Source: Cyanobacteria bacterium QS_8_64_29 (GTDB taxonomy: Bacteria > Cyanobacteriota > Cyanobacteriia > Cyanobacteriales > Rubidibacteraceae). Taken from it: a stretch of DNA of 64,000 nucleotides. The stretch lies in contig PXQH01000002.1 of the NCBI GenBank assembly GCA_003022125.1, positions 1 to 64,000 of the forward strand, read 5' to 3'. The notes under the pieces were generated by a model. The model saw only the letters and a list, made by a program, of their open reading frames with translations, ran no database searches and had not been told where the DNA came from. This document shows, one piece after another, positions 27,936 through 37,320 of the stretch. How positions within the stretch are numbered: the stretch's first letter is position 1; the number at the start of each line of letters is the position of its first letter. The translations under genes were made by a program, and so were the position numbers.

Positions 27936-29042
27936 GTGACTGCACGCCTATCAACTGCCGATCCGAGCAATCTCTCCGCTGCCCCAGGGCAGTGGCCGGG
28001 GGTATTTGAAGCTTACCGCGGTTTTTTGCCGGCTACCGAGGCAACGCCAACCGTCACGCTCTCAGAAGGCAACACCCCGTTGCTGCCGCTGCCTTCAGTG
28101 GCTCGCCAAATCGGGCGTGGCGTCCGCGTTTTTGCCAAATACGATGGTCTGAACCCAACAGGCAGCTTCAAAGATCGCGGCATGAGCGTCACGATCTCGA
28201 AAGCGCAGGAAGCTGGCGCGCAAGCTGTCATTTGTGCCAGCACGGGCAATACCTCGGCCTCGGCAGCCGCCTACGCCAGTCGGGCTGGGTTGCGAACCTT
28301 TGTGCTGGTCCCTGAAGGCTACGTTGCGCTGGGCAAGCTAGCCCAGGCGCTCGTTTACGGGGCCGAGGTTCTGGCCATTGATGGCAATTTCGACACCTGC
28401 CTGCACCTAGTCAAAGAGATGGCCGAGCGCTACCCGGTCACGCTCGTTAACTCCATCAACCCTTACCGCCTTCAGGGCCAAAAAACGGCAGCCTTTGAGG
28501 TGGTTGACGGCTTGGGCGATAGCCCGGACTGGCTCGCCATTCCGGTGGGGAATGCCGGCAACATCAGCGCTTATTGGATGGGGTTCTGCGAATACCATTC
28601 GGCAGGTTATTGCCATCGCCTGCCCCACATGATGGGATTCCAATCCGAAGGTGCCGCGCCGACTGTCAGCGGCGCTCCAGTCACCTCGCCCCAAACGGTG
28701 GCAACTGCCATTCGCATTGGCAATCCGGCCAACTGGCAAAGCGCGCTCGATGTCCGAGCTGCCAGTCAAGGGGCCTTCGATCGCGTCTCCGATGCCGCCA
28801 TCCTAGATGCCTACCGCTGGCTGGGGGCCCAAGAAGGCATTTTTTGCGAGCCGGCCAGCGCAACGGCCATCGCCGGCTTGCTCAAAGTCAAGGACCGCAT
28901 CCCCAGCAATGCCACTGTGGTTTGCGTTCTGACCGGCAACGGCCTCAAGGATCCGGATTGCGCCATCCAGTACAGCCAGGCCGAGGTCCGCTCGGGCATC
29001 GCCCCCAATGGCGATGCCGTGGCTCGCGCGATGGGGTTCTAG
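27936..29042 (+). CDS. thrC: Threonine synthase
   Basis: A 368-residue PLP enzyme with NPTGSFKDRGMSVT (PLP lysine), ASTGNTSASAAAYA, the phosphate-binding PVGNAGNISAYWMG and CVLTGNGLKDPD. It converts O-phosphohomoserine to threonine. The length matches the shorter cyanobacterial ThrC; a longer paralogue lies at 34895-36205 and differs clearly. The start GTG at 27936 gives MTARLSTADPSNLS; no strong ribosome site is visible. The YihY-like gene follows 85 bases downstream. Confidence 0.9.
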   Translation: MTARLSTADPSNLSAAPGQWPGVFEAYRGFLPATEATPTVTLSEGNTPLLPLPSVARQIGRGVRVFAKYDGLNPTGSFKDRGMSVTISKAQEAGAQAVICASTGNTSASAAAYASRAGLRTFVLVPEGYVALGKLAQALVYGAEVLAIDGNFDTCLHLVKEMAERYPVTLVNSINPYRLQGQKTAAFEVVDGLGDSPDWLAIPVGNAGNISAYWMGFCEYHSAGYCHRLPHMMGFQSEGAAPTVSGAPVTSPQTVATAIRIGNPANWQSALDVRAASQGAFDRVSDAAILDAYRWLGAQEGIFCEPASATAIAGLLKVKDRIPSNATVVCVLTGNGLKDPDCAIQYSQAEVRSGIAPNGDAVARAMGF

Positions 29043-29127
29043 CGCCCCAGCAGTTGCTACTGGGCATTTGAGGCTGCCACTGGGCACTGCGTTTGGCAAG
29101 CTTGGAGGCAGCATTGCAGAGGGGCTG

Positions 29128-30177
29128 ATGCCGTTCGGGCGCTTCTTTCGCTTTTTTCGCTACGTCACCTTTGGAACGCTCAAAACGACCGTATCGCGAG
29201 CGTTCCAGCGGCGCCTGGTGGGACTGTCGGCCGAGATGGCCTACAACACCACCCTGGCCATCTTTCCGGCTCTGATTGCCATCCTCACCGCGATCGGCCT
29301 GTTTGAGTCCACCGTTCGCGAGACGCTGACCGATCTGGCGCGACCCCTGCAAAACGTTGCGCCCCAGCAAGTTTGGGAGCTGCTCAACGAATTCGTTGAG
29401 AGCATCAAAGAATCCAGCAGCCGCAGCCTGCTCTCAATCAGCTTTTTGGCAGCCATTTGGATCTCCTCGGCTGCCCTAAGCGCGGCCATGAACGCGCTCG
29501 ATCAAATCCATCGCATTCCGCGCGAACAGCGCCGTCCGTTTTGGAAAGCCAAGATCGTTTCCATCGTGTTGACCCTGGGCACGATGCTGTTGCTGGTCGT
29601 TGCCTCGTTTTTGGTTCTTATCAGCGACTTCATCGTGCAATTTGTTGTCGATCACTTTTTAGCCTACGTTATCGACGCCGTCTGGGTTGACTGGATCCTG
29701 ACCGTCTGGCGCCTACTTAGCTGGCCCTTTGCCTTGGCAACGGTGGCGGCTGCTTTTGCCCTCGTTTATCGGTTCGGGCCCAGTCAAAAAACCCCGGGCG
29801 TGCCCATCGTGCCGGGTGCCGTCATGGCAGCGGTCTCTTGGGCCGGCATCTCGGCCCTATTCCGGCTATACGTTGCCAACTTCGGCCGCTACAACCAAAT
29901 CTACGGTGCCGTGGGAACGGTGATCGTCCTGATGCTGTGGTTCTATATGAGCTCGCTGGTTTTGCTACTGGGCGACCAGCTCAATGCCACCGTTAGCGAG
30001 CAAATGCCCGAGCGCGACAAGCGAGCGCTTGGCCTCATCCCCACCTCGCCTCGGACCGGCCTCAAGACCCTAAGCAACGCCGTTACCGATCACTTGCCTC
30101 GCAACCGAGGAAAACGACGCCCGAATGCCGATGACGACCCCGAAGAGCGCGAAGGCGACTCGCTTGAGGATGACTGA
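29128..30177 (+). CDS. YihY/UPF0761-family inner-membrane protein
   Basis: A protein of about 349 residues with six hydrophobic segments and family motifs: LSAEMAYNTTLAIFPALIA, AIWISSAALSAAMNALD, VPGAVMAAVSWAGISALF and the GAVGTVIVLMLWFYMSSLV stretch. Members were once called ribonuclease BN, but that activity belongs to another protein, and the role is unknown. The C-terminal tail is charged and probably cytosolic. I chose the ATG at 29128 after GAGGGG. A paralogue lies at 59275-60177. Its end overlaps the start of the DUF4112 gene. Confidence 0.85.
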   Translation: MPFGRFFRFFRYVTFGTLKTTVSRAFQRRLVGLSAEMAYNTTLAIFPALIAILTAIGLFESTVRETLTDLARPLQNVAPQQVWELLNEFVESIKESSSRSLLSISFLAAIWISSAALSAAMNALDQIHRIPREQRRPFWKAKIVSIVLTLGTMLLLVVASFLVLISDFIVQFVVDHFLAYVIDAVWVDWILTVWRLLSWPFALATVAAAFALVYRFGPSQKTPGVPIVPGAVMAAVSWAGISALFRLYVANFGRYNQIYGAVGTVIVLMLWFYMSSLVLLLGDQLNATVSEQMPERDKRALGLIPTSPRTGLKTLSNAVTDHLPRNRGKRRPNADDDPEEREGDSLEDD

Positions 30178-30640
30178 GGGCGATCGCGATCGGGTGCCGG
30201 CGCGCCTGCGCTCGCTCAGCTACCTGCTCGACAATGCCATCCCCATTCCCGGAACGGGCATCCGCATCGGCCTGGATCCCCTCTTGGGCTTATTGCCGAC
30301 AGCAGGCGATGGGCTGGGCATGGTGCTGTCAGCTTACATTCTTATCGAAGCCGCCCGGCTGGGGGCTTCCCCAGCTTTACTGGCGCGCATGGCCTTCAAT
30401 ATTGCCCTGGAAACGGTCGCCGGCACTGTCCCCGCATTGGGTGACTTGTTTGATGCCGCTTGGAAAGCTAACGCCAAAAACTTGGCCTTGCTTGAGCGGC
30501 ACCTGCAGGCACCGACCAGCGAGCCCGCCACGGCTTGGGGCACCGTGGGACTGCTGTTAGGCGGGTTACTACTGCTAGGAGCCGGCTTGGCGATCACGAG
30601 CGTTGCCCTTGTTGCAGCGCTGCTAGGCGCGATCGGCTAG
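30170..30640 (+). CDS. DUF4112-family membrane protein
   Basis: A protein of about 156 residues with the DUF4112 signature (LDNAIPIPGTGIRIGLDPLL, LLPTAGDG), three hydrophobic stretches (about 45-65, 70-90 and 120-150), and the segment DLFDAAWKANAKNLALLERH. The function is unknown. The ATG at 30170 overlaps the end of the upstream YihY-like gene by 8 bases, and in-frame ATGs at 30125 and 30131 would lengthen it by 13-15 residues. The overlap argues for one transcript and perhaps joint function at the membrane. Confidence 0.8.
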   Translation: MTEGDRDRVPARLRSLSYLLDNAIPIPGTGIRIGLDPLLGLLPTAGDGLGMVLSAYILIEAARLGASPALLARMAFNIALETVAGTVPALGDLFDAAWKANAKNLALLERHLQAPTSEPATAWGTVGLLLGGLLLLGAGLAITSVALVAALLGAIG

Positions 30641-30747
30641 CGAGATCCATAAATACTGCAATTCGAGCGAAACATTATGACTTTGCCCCGGCGCGAGCAA
30701 AGCTGTTACCTTAACCAGCGATGTTGCTCGGTGCGCAGGAGTAGGCC

Positions 30748-31761
30748 ATGTCTAAGCTTAGGGCAAATTGCCAGGGTACGCTATTTGCCTTGGTTGCAGC
30801 TGGTTTGGCGGTCGGTCTCCCAATCGCCCAGACTAATCCGGCAGCAGCCGCACACCAAATTGCTCAGCAAGCGCAGGATGCTTCCGAGCAAGCTACTGAC
30901 GCTCAACGCTCGCAGCAGGAGCGGCCGCGCGTCGCAGTTCTCAATTTTGACTTCAGCAGTATCAGCAACCCGCAATTGCTGTCCTTTATCAAGGGTGGGG
31001 CAAGCGGCGTTAGCGATATCTTGATCTCAAAGCTCGTTTAAAAAACGGACTACCGCGTCATCGAGCGCAGCCGAGTCGAAACCATCTTGGCCGAGCAGAA
31101 CTTAGGACAATCCGGGCGCATTGACTCCAGCACGGCTGCCAAGATTGGCAAGGTCTTGGGAGTGGAAGCAGTAGTTTTTGGCTCGGTCAATCAATTTGAC
31201 CTGCAAAAGCAAGAATCGGGCGGTGGCTTGTTTGGAATCGCTGCTAACGTTGAGGAAGAAGATGCCTTTGTTGGCCTAAACTACCGCGTTGTCAGCACCA
31301 ATACGGGCGATATCCTGACAGCCGGCCAGGGCAAGGGTAAGGCCAGCCAGTCCGATACGCAGGTCAGCGTTTTTGGCATTGGCAGTGCTGGTTCGGACAC
31401 AGAGAACCAAACCAAGCTATTGACGCTCGCCACTGAAGAATCGCTCAAGCAGAATTACGACAAGTTAGCATCGCTAGGGCCTGCCGTTCCCAACCAAGAG
31501 GCCCTAGTTGCCGAGGTGACTGATGGCAAGGTGGTTTTAGATCGCGGATCGGGTGATCGCTATCGCGAAGGAATGGTTGTCTCGATTGAGCGAGCCACGA
31601 ACGAGGTCACCGATCCCGAAACGGGGAAAGCGATCCGGCGCATAACGGATTCTATCGCTCGAGTCAAGCTGACGCAAGCCGATCGCCAATCGAGCGTGGG
31701 CAAAATCATCTCGGGGCGTCCCCCACAAAGGGGCGACATTGCCAAACCTGTGGAGCAGTAA
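30748..31761 (+). pseudogene. CsgG/HfaB-like exported protein with one in-frame stop
   Basis: From the ATG at 30748 (AGGAG upstream) the 337-codon frame reads a signal peptide (FALVAAGLAVGLPIAQTNPA), then the CsgG domain: RPRVAVLNFDFSSI, GVSDILISKLV, TDYRVIERSRVETILAEQNL and GVEAVVFGSVNQFDL. It is whole except for TAA at 31039-31041, just after SKLV. A single T-to-G change (TAA to GAA) would give the natural V-E-K-T. No frameshift accompanies it. CsgG-type proteins form secretion pores or related outer-membrane assemblies. Either the gene is newly inactive, or the stop is a base-call error or is read through. A strong terminator follows at 31776. Confidence 0.85.
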
Positions 31762-31775
31762 CTTCCAGGGCAAAA

Positions 31776-31800
31776 ACCATCCGCGCCAAGCGCGGATGGT
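31776..31800. terminator. Bidirectional Rho-independent terminator
   Basis: ACCATCCGCGC (31776-31786) and GCGCGGATGGT (31790-31800) form a perfect 11-bp stem with a 3-base loop. On the minus strand the stem is followed by TTTTTG, a good U-run for the DUF4168 gene. On the plus strand TGCTCTTTATT follows, weaker, for the CsgG-like gene. Its place between convergent genes fits. Confidence 0.85.
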
Positions 31801-31837
31801 TGCTCTTTATTGGATCAAATTGGAGCGATGGACTCGC

Positions 31838-32416
31838 TTAAGACCCTTGGGAGTCCTGCATGGTCTGCTGCAAGCGCTTGCGCAGTTCTGTGTCTTGCTT
31901 TAGGGCTGCCAGGATCCGGTTAAAGCGCTGGCGATTCAACCCTACTTGCTCGACTGCTTGTTGCTTCTGGGAATTGGCCTGTTTTTGAAGCTGCATGAGC
32001 TTTTGACTGACGCGCCGGAACTCCTGCATTTCAGCCTGCGTTGCATCGGGTTCTGCCTGGGATTGACCCGATGAACTGTCTTGGAATTGCGATTTTGATT
32101 GCTTTGATTTCAGGATAGCGAAAAACTTTTGCTGGTTGAGCTCCGAGCGCTCGATCGCCTTAAGTCGTTTTTGCTGGGTTTGCTTTTGGATTTGCCGGAT
32201 TTTTTGCAGAGCTTGGGCAAATTGGTCCAACTCAGCCGAGCTAACGTCTTGGGCCGGCTCAACCTGGCTGGGTTGCGTCTGGGATTGCTGCGACTCTGCT
32301 TGGGACGACTGCTCTGTTTGGGATGACTGCTGCTGGTTCTGAGCGAGTCCGGGCACGCTACCGGCCAGCAGTAGAGCAGCCGCTGTCCCGCCTGTTAAGA
32401 GTGTTTTTTTGACCAT
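31838..32416 (-). CDS. DUF4168-family exported protein
   Basis: A 192-residue precursor with a signal peptide (VKKTLLTGGTAAALLLAGS, likely cut after GLAQ). A Gln/Ser-rich disordered stretch follows (about 30-60), then the DUF4168 helical pattern twice: ELDQFAQALQKIRQIQKQTQ and EMQEFRRVSQKLMQLQKQAN, each followed by a Leu/Asn-Gln-Gln-Arg-Phe element (LNQQKFFAIL, LNRQRFNRIL). The function is unknown. The ATG at 32416 has GGGAGG upstream; a longer frame was rejected. It converges on the CsgG-like gene across a terminator. Confidence 0.82.
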   Translation of the reverse strand: MVKKTLLTGGTAAALLLAGSVPGLAQNQQQSSQTEQSSQAESQQSQTQPSQVEPAQDVSSAELDQFAQALQKIRQIQKQTQQKRLKAIERSELNQQKFFAILKSKQSKSQFQDSSSGQSQAEPDATQAEMQEFRRVSQKLMQLQKQANSQKQQAVEQVGLNRQRFNRILAALKQDTELRKRLQQTMQDSQGS

Positions 32417-32551
32417 TGGGGATCCTCCCTGAGGATGCAATCGCGGCGTATCGTTCTGCTCCAACAACGGCGCGATCGCTAGCAAGTTCCCATCTACGCT
32501 AGCAGGCAGCCCTTGGCTTGCGCATTTAGCAAGTAACTCACCTTACCCAAG

Positions 32552-32586
32552 CGGCATTCTGGCCCGCACCCCCAATCGGAATGCCG
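32552..32586. other. 8-bp inverted repeat downstream of acsF
   Basis: CGGCATTC (32552-32559) and GAATGCCG (32579-32586) are perfect complements around a 19-base loop in the 198-base gap between acsF and the DUF4168 gene. No T-run follows on either strand, so a terminator role is weakly supported; it may stabilise the acsF 3' end. Confidence 0.35.
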
Positions 32587-32614
32587 GCGCGAGGAAACAC
32601 CGTTTGGGAACCAG

Positions 32615-33688
32615 CTAGCGCACGGTTGCTTGCTGGGGAACGGCGTCGTAGGGCCTGATGAGATACAGCCGCACGAACTGCCACGCGTTCGAGACCTTAT
32701 ACGGCAGCTTGCGGAGGGACTTGAGCCACCGCGGCGCTTGCGTCGACTCGATTTCAACTAGCCGCTCGTTGTTGCTCACGCACTGCTCGAGCCGCGGATA
32801 GAACTCAGGGTGATCGACGTTAAGCGTCACGGGAAAGACGCGACCTGCCGTTTCGTTGGTCTTGCGGATAACGTAGCGATCGTACTCGCGCGCATCGAGC
32901 CCTAAGGCTTTATAAAGGCCAGGTTCCTGCACGTCGCGCAGGTACATGACGCCAAACACGGCTAACAAGAAAAAGCGGCACCACAACCGGGCCAGCCAGC
33001 CGTTAACCAGGTGGGGCTGCGACTTCATGACGGCGTCAAAGAAATCCCCATGCCGGTTCTCGTCTTGGCACCAATTTTTGAAAAACCGGAAAAGCGGATA
33101 AAAACGCTTCTCGGGATGGGCTTCTAGGTGCCGGTAGATGGTGATATAGCGCCAATAGCCGATTTTTTCCGACAGGTAGGTGGCGTAGAAGACGAACTTG
33201 GGCTTAAAGAAAGTGTACTTTTTATTCTGCGTCAAAAACTTCAGGTCGAGGGCCATATTGAAATCGCCCATGGCCTTGTTGAGAAAACCCGAGTGGCGGG
33301 CTTCGTCCCGCGACATGAGCGTAAAGCACTCGGCCAAAATGGGGTTGCGATCTTTGAGGCGCCGACCCAACTCCTTGTACAGCAAAAAACCGGAAAACTC
33401 GGCCGTACAAGAGCGCTCCAGGAACTGGACGAATAGCTTCTGCGTTTCGGGATCGAGGTCTTGCCACGACTGGTTGAATTCTTCGTCCCGAATGAAATGC
33501 TTTTTGTTGTAATCGGCACGGAACTCTTCCAAAATCGCCCGCAACTCTTCTTCGTTGGGCGAAATGTCCATCCGCGCCATTGCTTCAAAGTCTGTAGTAT
33601 AGAAGTTGGGCGTTAGCAGCGTTTCTTTGACTTGCTGCCCCTGGGTTGACGGCTGCTGCGAATCCGTCCGGTTCTGGATTTCAACCAT
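32615..33688 (-). CDS. acsF: Mg-protoporphyrin IX monomethyl ester (oxidative) cyclase, aerobic type
   Basis: A 357-residue non-haem diiron enzyme with carboxylate/histidine iron ligands in [34 protein letters not shown] and [17 protein letters not shown]. It uses O2 to close the fifth ring of the chlorophyll precursor, giving divinyl protochlorophyllide, at the thylakoid or plasma membrane. The sequence is complete and very conserved. Many cyanobacteria carry two copies for different oxygen levels; only one is here. The 120 bases upstream contain its promoter region. Its role links to chlD at 60298. Confidence 0.96.
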   Translation of the reverse strand: MVEIQNRTDSQQPSTQGQQVKETLLTPNFYTTDFEAMARMDISPNEEELRAILEEFRADYNKKHFIRDEEFNQSWQDLDPETQKLFVQFLERSCTAEFSGFLLYKELGRRLKDRNPILAECFTLMSRDEARHSGFLNKAMGDFNMALDLKFLTQNKKYTFFKPKFVFYATYLSEKIGYWRYITIYRHLEAHPEKRFYPLFRFFKNWCQDENRHGDFFDAVMKSQPHLVNGWLARLWCRFFLLAVFGVMYLRDVQEPGLYKALGLDAREYDRYVIRKTNETAGRVFPVTLNVDHPEFYPRLEQCVSNNERLVEIESTQAPRWLKSLRKLPYKVSNAWQFVRLYLIRPYDAVPQQATVR

Positions 33689-33808
33689 GGCTGCTCGCGC
33701 TCGCTACCAAGTAACGGATCGGACTTCTTCAAGTGTATCAACCGCGCGCCCCGCTTGGCCGGCAGCAGTCGTTAAGAGTTGCAACGCCTGCCAAGCAGGA
33801 CGCAAGCG

Positions 33809-34435
33809 TCAGTTGCCCGCCAGCCACTTGTACGAGTTGATGCGCTCGAGCACGTACAAAACGAGCAGCTCCAAGGTGACTTTGCGCTCGTCAATCATGA
33901 ACGGCTCGACCGTGCTGGGGGACGCGCCTTCGACTTGATGGGTAAACGCCTTCTGGCTGCTGATGTCCTCATCCAGAAAGTAGAGGATGAACTTGAGCGT
34001 CCCGTTGTGCCACGTTCCCACCACCTGCGAGCACTGTTCCGGTTGTTCCCCGTTGGGGATGGGAACGGCTCCTTGGGTAAAGCTTAGTTCCAGATCCGCA
34101 ATGCCTGCTTGCTGCGCCGCTTCTTGCAAGCGGGGCAGATAGTCCTGCTGAATGAACTCGGTAAAGGGCTTGTCTTCCAGTTTGGGTTTCTTTTGCTTTT
34201 TGCCGCCCTCGGCTTTTTCTTGCGCGGACTGGGATTGACTGGCGCCACCCTTACTAGCGCTGGCCTTGGACTGGCGCTTGCCGGCCGCTTTGGCCTGCTT
34301 TTGCTCGCCCTCTGCCTCACTGGCCTCCTCGGCAGCAGGAGCAGCGCTTTCGTGGGCTTCGTGCTGCTGTTGTGCTCGTTCGGGGTTAGAGGAAGTTTGT
34401 TCTGCCATTGGCGCGCTGGTTAAGCTCTCTGCCAC
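33809..34435 (-). CDS. DUF2996-family protein
   Basis: A 208-residue protein in two parts: about 85 residues of low complexity rich in Ala, Glu, Ser and Lys, then a conserved domain (KPFTEFIQQDYLPRLQEAAQ, DLELSFTQGAVPIPNG, FILYFLDEDISSQKAFTH, STVEPFMIDERKVTLELLV) typical of cyanobacterial DUF2996. The function is unknown. The start is probably GTG at 34435, preceded by GAGGGCA; the ATG at 34408 is an alternative. Its downstream neighbour on the same strand is acsF (120 bases). Confidence 0.8.
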   Translation of the reverse strand: MAESLTSAPMAEQTSSNPERAQQQHEAHESAAPAAEEASEAEGEQKQAKAAGKRQSKASASKGGASQSQSAQEKAEGGKKQKKPKLEDKPFTEFIQQDYLPRLQEAAQQAGIADLELSFTQGAVPIPNGEQPEQCSQVVGTWHNGTLKFILYFLDEDISSQKAFTHQVEGASPSTVEPFMIDERKVTLELLVLYVLERINSYKWLAGN

Positions 34436-34584
34436 TGCCCTCGGTCCTCGCGTTGCCCAGCAGCGGGTTGGTGGATTGTTTAAATTATCTTAACCCATCC
34501 GCTAGTACCAACCGCTCCCTGGCCAGCAACCTGGCGAGCGGATCGGCCTTTGGGCTTGCGAGCCGAGACGGAGGCGCGCTGGGG

Positions 34585-34860
34585 CTAGCCGCCGGCTACA
34601 GCCGGTACGATGCTGACCTCATCGCCGTCCTGTAGTGCCGTTTGGGGCCCGTCCAGAAAGCGGATGTCCTCGCTGTTGACGTAGAAGTTTAAAAAGCGAT
34701 GGGGCTTGCCGCTTTCATCGCGCAGGCGCCCCTTGATGCCGGGGCAGTTCGCTTCAAGCGCATCCAAAAGCTCGCTGACGTTACTGCCACTGCACTCCAC
34801 TGTGGCTTGCTCGTTGGTATATTTCTGCAGGACGGTTGGAATCAAAACCTTCACGGCCAT
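34585..34860 (-). CDS. MoaD/ThiS-family sulfur-carrier-type protein
   Basis: A 91-residue beta-grasp protein ending in [14 protein letters not shown], with the C-terminal Gly-Gly that family members need for adenylation and thiocarboxylate formation. The start [15 protein letters not shown] is typical. It lies 34 bases downstream of the threonine-synthase paralogue on the same strand, an arrangement like the Mycobacterium CysO-CysM pair in which a carrier protein supplies sulfur to a PLP enzyme. A plain MoaD for molybdopterin is the alternative. The ATG at 34860 was preferred over a longer overlapping frame. Confidence 0.82.
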   Translation of the reverse strand: MAVKVLIPTVLQKYTNEQATVECSGSNVSELLDALEANCPGIKGRLRDESGKPHRFLNFYVNSEDIRFLDGPQTALQDGDEVSIVPAVAGG

Positions 34861-34894
34861 AAGCGATCGCTCTCGCGTTGTTGCGCTGTTAGGG

Positions 34895-36205
34895 CTAGCG
34901 GCCCGATCGTACCAAGACCTGTTGCCCATCGCGGGACTGCGAGCGCGCCCAAGCCTGCTCGAAGCTACTGAGTTTGGCCTCGATGGCGATCGGCTCGCCA
35001 ATGCAGTCCTGAAGGGCTTCTTGCGTTTTGAGCCCATTGCCGGTGATGTAGGCAACCATGGTCTCATTGGGATCGATCCGGCCGGCTTCGGCCAACTTTT
35101 TCAGCACGGCAACAGTCGTACCCCCGGCCGTCTCGGTGAAGATGCCTTCCGTTTCGGCTAGCAGCTTGATGCCTTCAACAATCTCGGCATCGGTCACTGC
35201 CTCAATCTCGCCGTCCGTCTCGCGCGCCGTATCCAAGGCATAAGCGCCGTCGGCCGGGTTGCCAATGGCAATTGATTTGGCGATTGTATCGGGTTTGACC
35301 GGATCGACAAAGTCGCGGCCGGCCTGAAAGGCTTGAGCCACCGGGGAGCAACCTTGGGCTTGCGCGCCGCTAAAGCGCGTGGCGTACTGGGGAACCAAGC
35401 CCGTTTTGACCAATTCTTGGAAGCCTTTCTGCAGCTTGGTGAACAGCGACCCAGAGGCAATGGGACAAACGATCCGATCGGGAAGCTGCCACCCCAGTTG
35501 CTCGGCTACCTCGAACGCCAGGGTCTTAGACCCCTCCGAGTAGTAAGGGCGCAGGTTGATGTTGACAATGCCCCAATCGTAGGTGTTGGCAATTTCGCTA
35601 CAGAGGCGGTTGACCTGGTCGTAGTTGCCCTGCACTGCCATGACAGTGGGGTTGTAGGCCAGCGTACCCACGATTTTGCCCGCCTCCAGATCGGCCGGGA
35701 TGAACACGCAACAATTCAGGCCGGCGTGGGCGGCGATCGCGGCCGTCGAGTTAGCCAAATTCCCCGTACTGGCGCAGGCCACCGTATCGAAGCCAAACTC
35801 GCGCGCGCGCGAGAGGGCGACTGCTACGACCCGGTCCTTAAAGCTCAAGCTGGGGACGTTGACGGCATCGTTTTTGATGTAGAGCTTGTTGAGCCCCAAG
35901 CGGTGGGCCAGCCGCTTCGACTCAACCAGGGGAGTCATCCCCGTGCCTACATCGATGGGGTCAGGGCTAGCGACGGGCAAAAACGGCTGGTAGCGCCAAA
36001 TGGAGTTGGGTCCTGTGGCGATCGCCTCGCGGCTAACTTGCTGCCGGATGGCCTCGTAGTCGTAGGCAACCTCGAGGGGGGCAAAGGTTTCTTCGCACAC
36101 GTGGATCGGGCGCAGGTCGTACGTCGCACCCCCTTCTTTAGAGACCAACTGGGTGAAGGTGGCGGGCTGCGCCGACTGATCGGAAATGGGCATCGCCTGG
36201 GTCAT
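34895..36205 (-). CDS. Threonine synthase paralogue (fold-type II PLP enzyme)
   Basis: A 436-residue PLP enzyme with an N-terminal extension ([20 protein letters not shown]), the PLP lysine in [32 protein letters not shown], the phosphate loop [11 protein letters not shown] and [13 protein letters not shown]. It belongs to the longer threonine-synthase group found beside a shorter ThrC in cyanobacteria. The window also has the short ThrC at 27936, so the two may differ in substrate. It lies between two MoaD/ThiS-like genes on the same strand, which suggests a sulfur-transfer role on a phosphorylated amino acid, perhaps making homocysteine or cysteine; ordinary threonine synthesis remains possible. 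Confidence 0.85.
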   Translation of the reverse strand: MTQAMPISDQSAQPATFTQLVSKEGGATYDLRPIHVCEETFAPLEVAYDYEAIRQQVSREAIATGPNSIWRYQPFLPVASPDPIDVGTGMTPLVESKRLAHRLGLNKLYIKNDAVNVPSLSFKDRVVAVALSRAREFGFDTVACASTGNLANSTAAIAAHAGLNCCVFIPADLEAGKIVGTLAYNPTVMAVQGNYDQVNRLCSEIANTYDWGIVNINLRPYYSEGSKTLAFEVAEQLGWQLPDRIVCPIASGSLFTKLQKGFQELVKTGLVPQYATRFSGAQAQGCSPVAQAFQAGRDFVDPVKPDTIAKSIAIGNPADGAYALDTARETDGEIEAVTDAEIVEGIKLLAETEGIFTETAGGTTVAVLKKLAEAGRIDPNETMVAYITGNGLKTQEALQDCIGEPIAIEAKLSSFEQAWARSQSRDGQQVLVRSGR

Positions 36206-36296
36206 CGGCAGGACCTGGATTGCTCCCTGTCAGTGCTGGCGGATAGTAACACACCCCCAGGGCCGGATCAATTATAGCCGAGCTATTTTGTCGGGA

Positions 36297-36572
36297 TTAT
36301 TGTGGCTGCGGACTGCCCCCGCTCACGGGCGGGATTAGCACGACTTCGTCCCCATCGCGCAAGTGCGTGTCGGGAGGGACGAAGCCATCGCCGATGCCCA
36401 AATCGGTCAGCTCGCGCCACGGGGCCAGCTCGGGGCGCTCGGCGATGAGCTGCTCCAGTACGGCCTTGACGGGGGTTTGGGGCGGGAACTCGCGCTCGAG
36501 CCGCTCGACACCAAAGGCATCCCGATAGATGGCAAACAGCGCGATCGTGACGGTGATGCGGTCTTGGGGCAT
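36297..36572 (-). CDS. MoaD/ThiS-family protein with a tail after Gly-Gly
   Basis: A 91-residue beta-grasp protein (RITVTIALFAIYRDAFGV at the start) that reads DGDEVVLIPPVSGG and then continues with five more residues, SPQPQ, before the stop TAA at 36297-36299. MoaD and ThiS need a free C-terminal Gly-Gly, so a peptidase cut would be required, as for CysO-like carriers handled by JAMM proteases, or the tail marks loss of function. It resembles molybdopterin synthase small subunits more than the second carrier does. It lies 91 bases upstream of the threonine-synthase paralogue. Confidence 0.8.
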   Translation of the reverse strand: MPQDRITVTIALFAIYRDAFGVERLEREFPPQTPVKAVLEQLIAERPELAPWRELTDLGIGDGFVPPDTHLRDGDEVVLIPPVSGGSPQPQ

Positions 36573-36594
36573 GGCCGAGCAACTCGAGCAAACT

Positions 36595-36629
36595 AAAAAG
36601 CGCCCCACGCTAATTGGTGGAGCGCCTTT
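36595..36629 (-). terminator. Rho-independent terminator of the clp operon
   Basis: On the minus strand, 23 bases past the clpP stop, AAAGGCGCTCCAC (36629-36617) pairs with GTGGGGCGCTTTT (36608 down to 36596) across an 8-base loop, with two G-U pairs. The arm runs into TTTTT. It separates the clp pair from the moaD-like gene. Confidence 0.8.
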
Positions 36630-36652
36630 GCTGGGCGTATCTAGCCTCCGGT

Positions 36653-37276
36653 TTAGGCGGTTTGCGCTTGGGCCGGAACGGCTTTTTGCTCCTGAATGAC
36701 CTTGTCGATGAGGCCGTAGTTTTTAGCTTCCTCGGAGGACATGAAGAAATCGCGGTCGGTATCCTGCTCGATTTTTTCCACCGGCTGCCCCGTATGGTGC
36801 GCCATGAGCTCGTTGAGCTGCTGGCGGATACGCAGGATCTCGTTGGCTTCAATCTCGACATCGGAGGCTTGCCGCTGCTGCACCCCACCCATGGGCTGGT
36901 GGATCAAGATGCGCGAGTGCGATAGCGCCAAGCGCTTGCCCTGGGTGCCGGCAGCTAGCAGGAAGGCGCCCATTGAGGCCGCCGTCCCCAGGCAGATGGT
37001 GACGATCTCGGATTTGACGTGTTGCATGGTGTCGTAGATGGCCATGCCCGCACTGACCGTACCGCCGGGGGAGTTGATGTAGAGATAGATGGGCTTGCTG
37101 GGATCTTCAGAGTCCAGATAGAGCATGACAGCGATCGCCTGGTTGGCCAGGCCATCGTTGATGCTGCGCCCTAGGAAAATGATGCGCTCCCGGTAGAGAC
37201 GATCGTAGATGTTGACCCACTCGCTGTAGGGTTGGCCTGGCATGCGGTAGGGAACGCGGGGGACGCCGATAGGCAT
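36653..37276 (-). CDS. clpP: ATP-dependent Clp protease proteolytic subunit (ClpP)
   Basis: A 207-residue serine protease subunit with the catalytic triad in place: S101 in [10 protein letters not shown]126 in HQPMGG and D172 in QDTDRD. It forms rings with Clp ATPases and degrades proteins in the cytosol. In cyanobacteria this type (ClpP3) forms a mixed ring with ClpR, and its gene lies next to clpR, as here with 44 bases between. The ATG at 37276 gives [15 protein letters not shown]. The terminator at 36595 ends the unit. Confidence 0.94.
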   Translation of the reverse strand: MPIGVPRVPYRMPGQPYSEWVNIYDRLYRERIIFLGRSINDGLANQAIAVMLYLDSEDPSKPIYLYINSPGGTVSAGMAIYDTMQHVKSEIVTICLGTAASMGAFLLAAGTQGKRLALSHSRILIHQPMGGVQQRQASDVEIEANEILRIRQQLNELMAHHTGQPVEKIEQDTDRDFFMSSEEAKNYGLIDKVIQEQKAVPAQAQTA

Positions 37277-37320
37277 GGGAACTCAACTGAATAGGGACGC
37301 GCGACGGTCGGGATTGAAAT

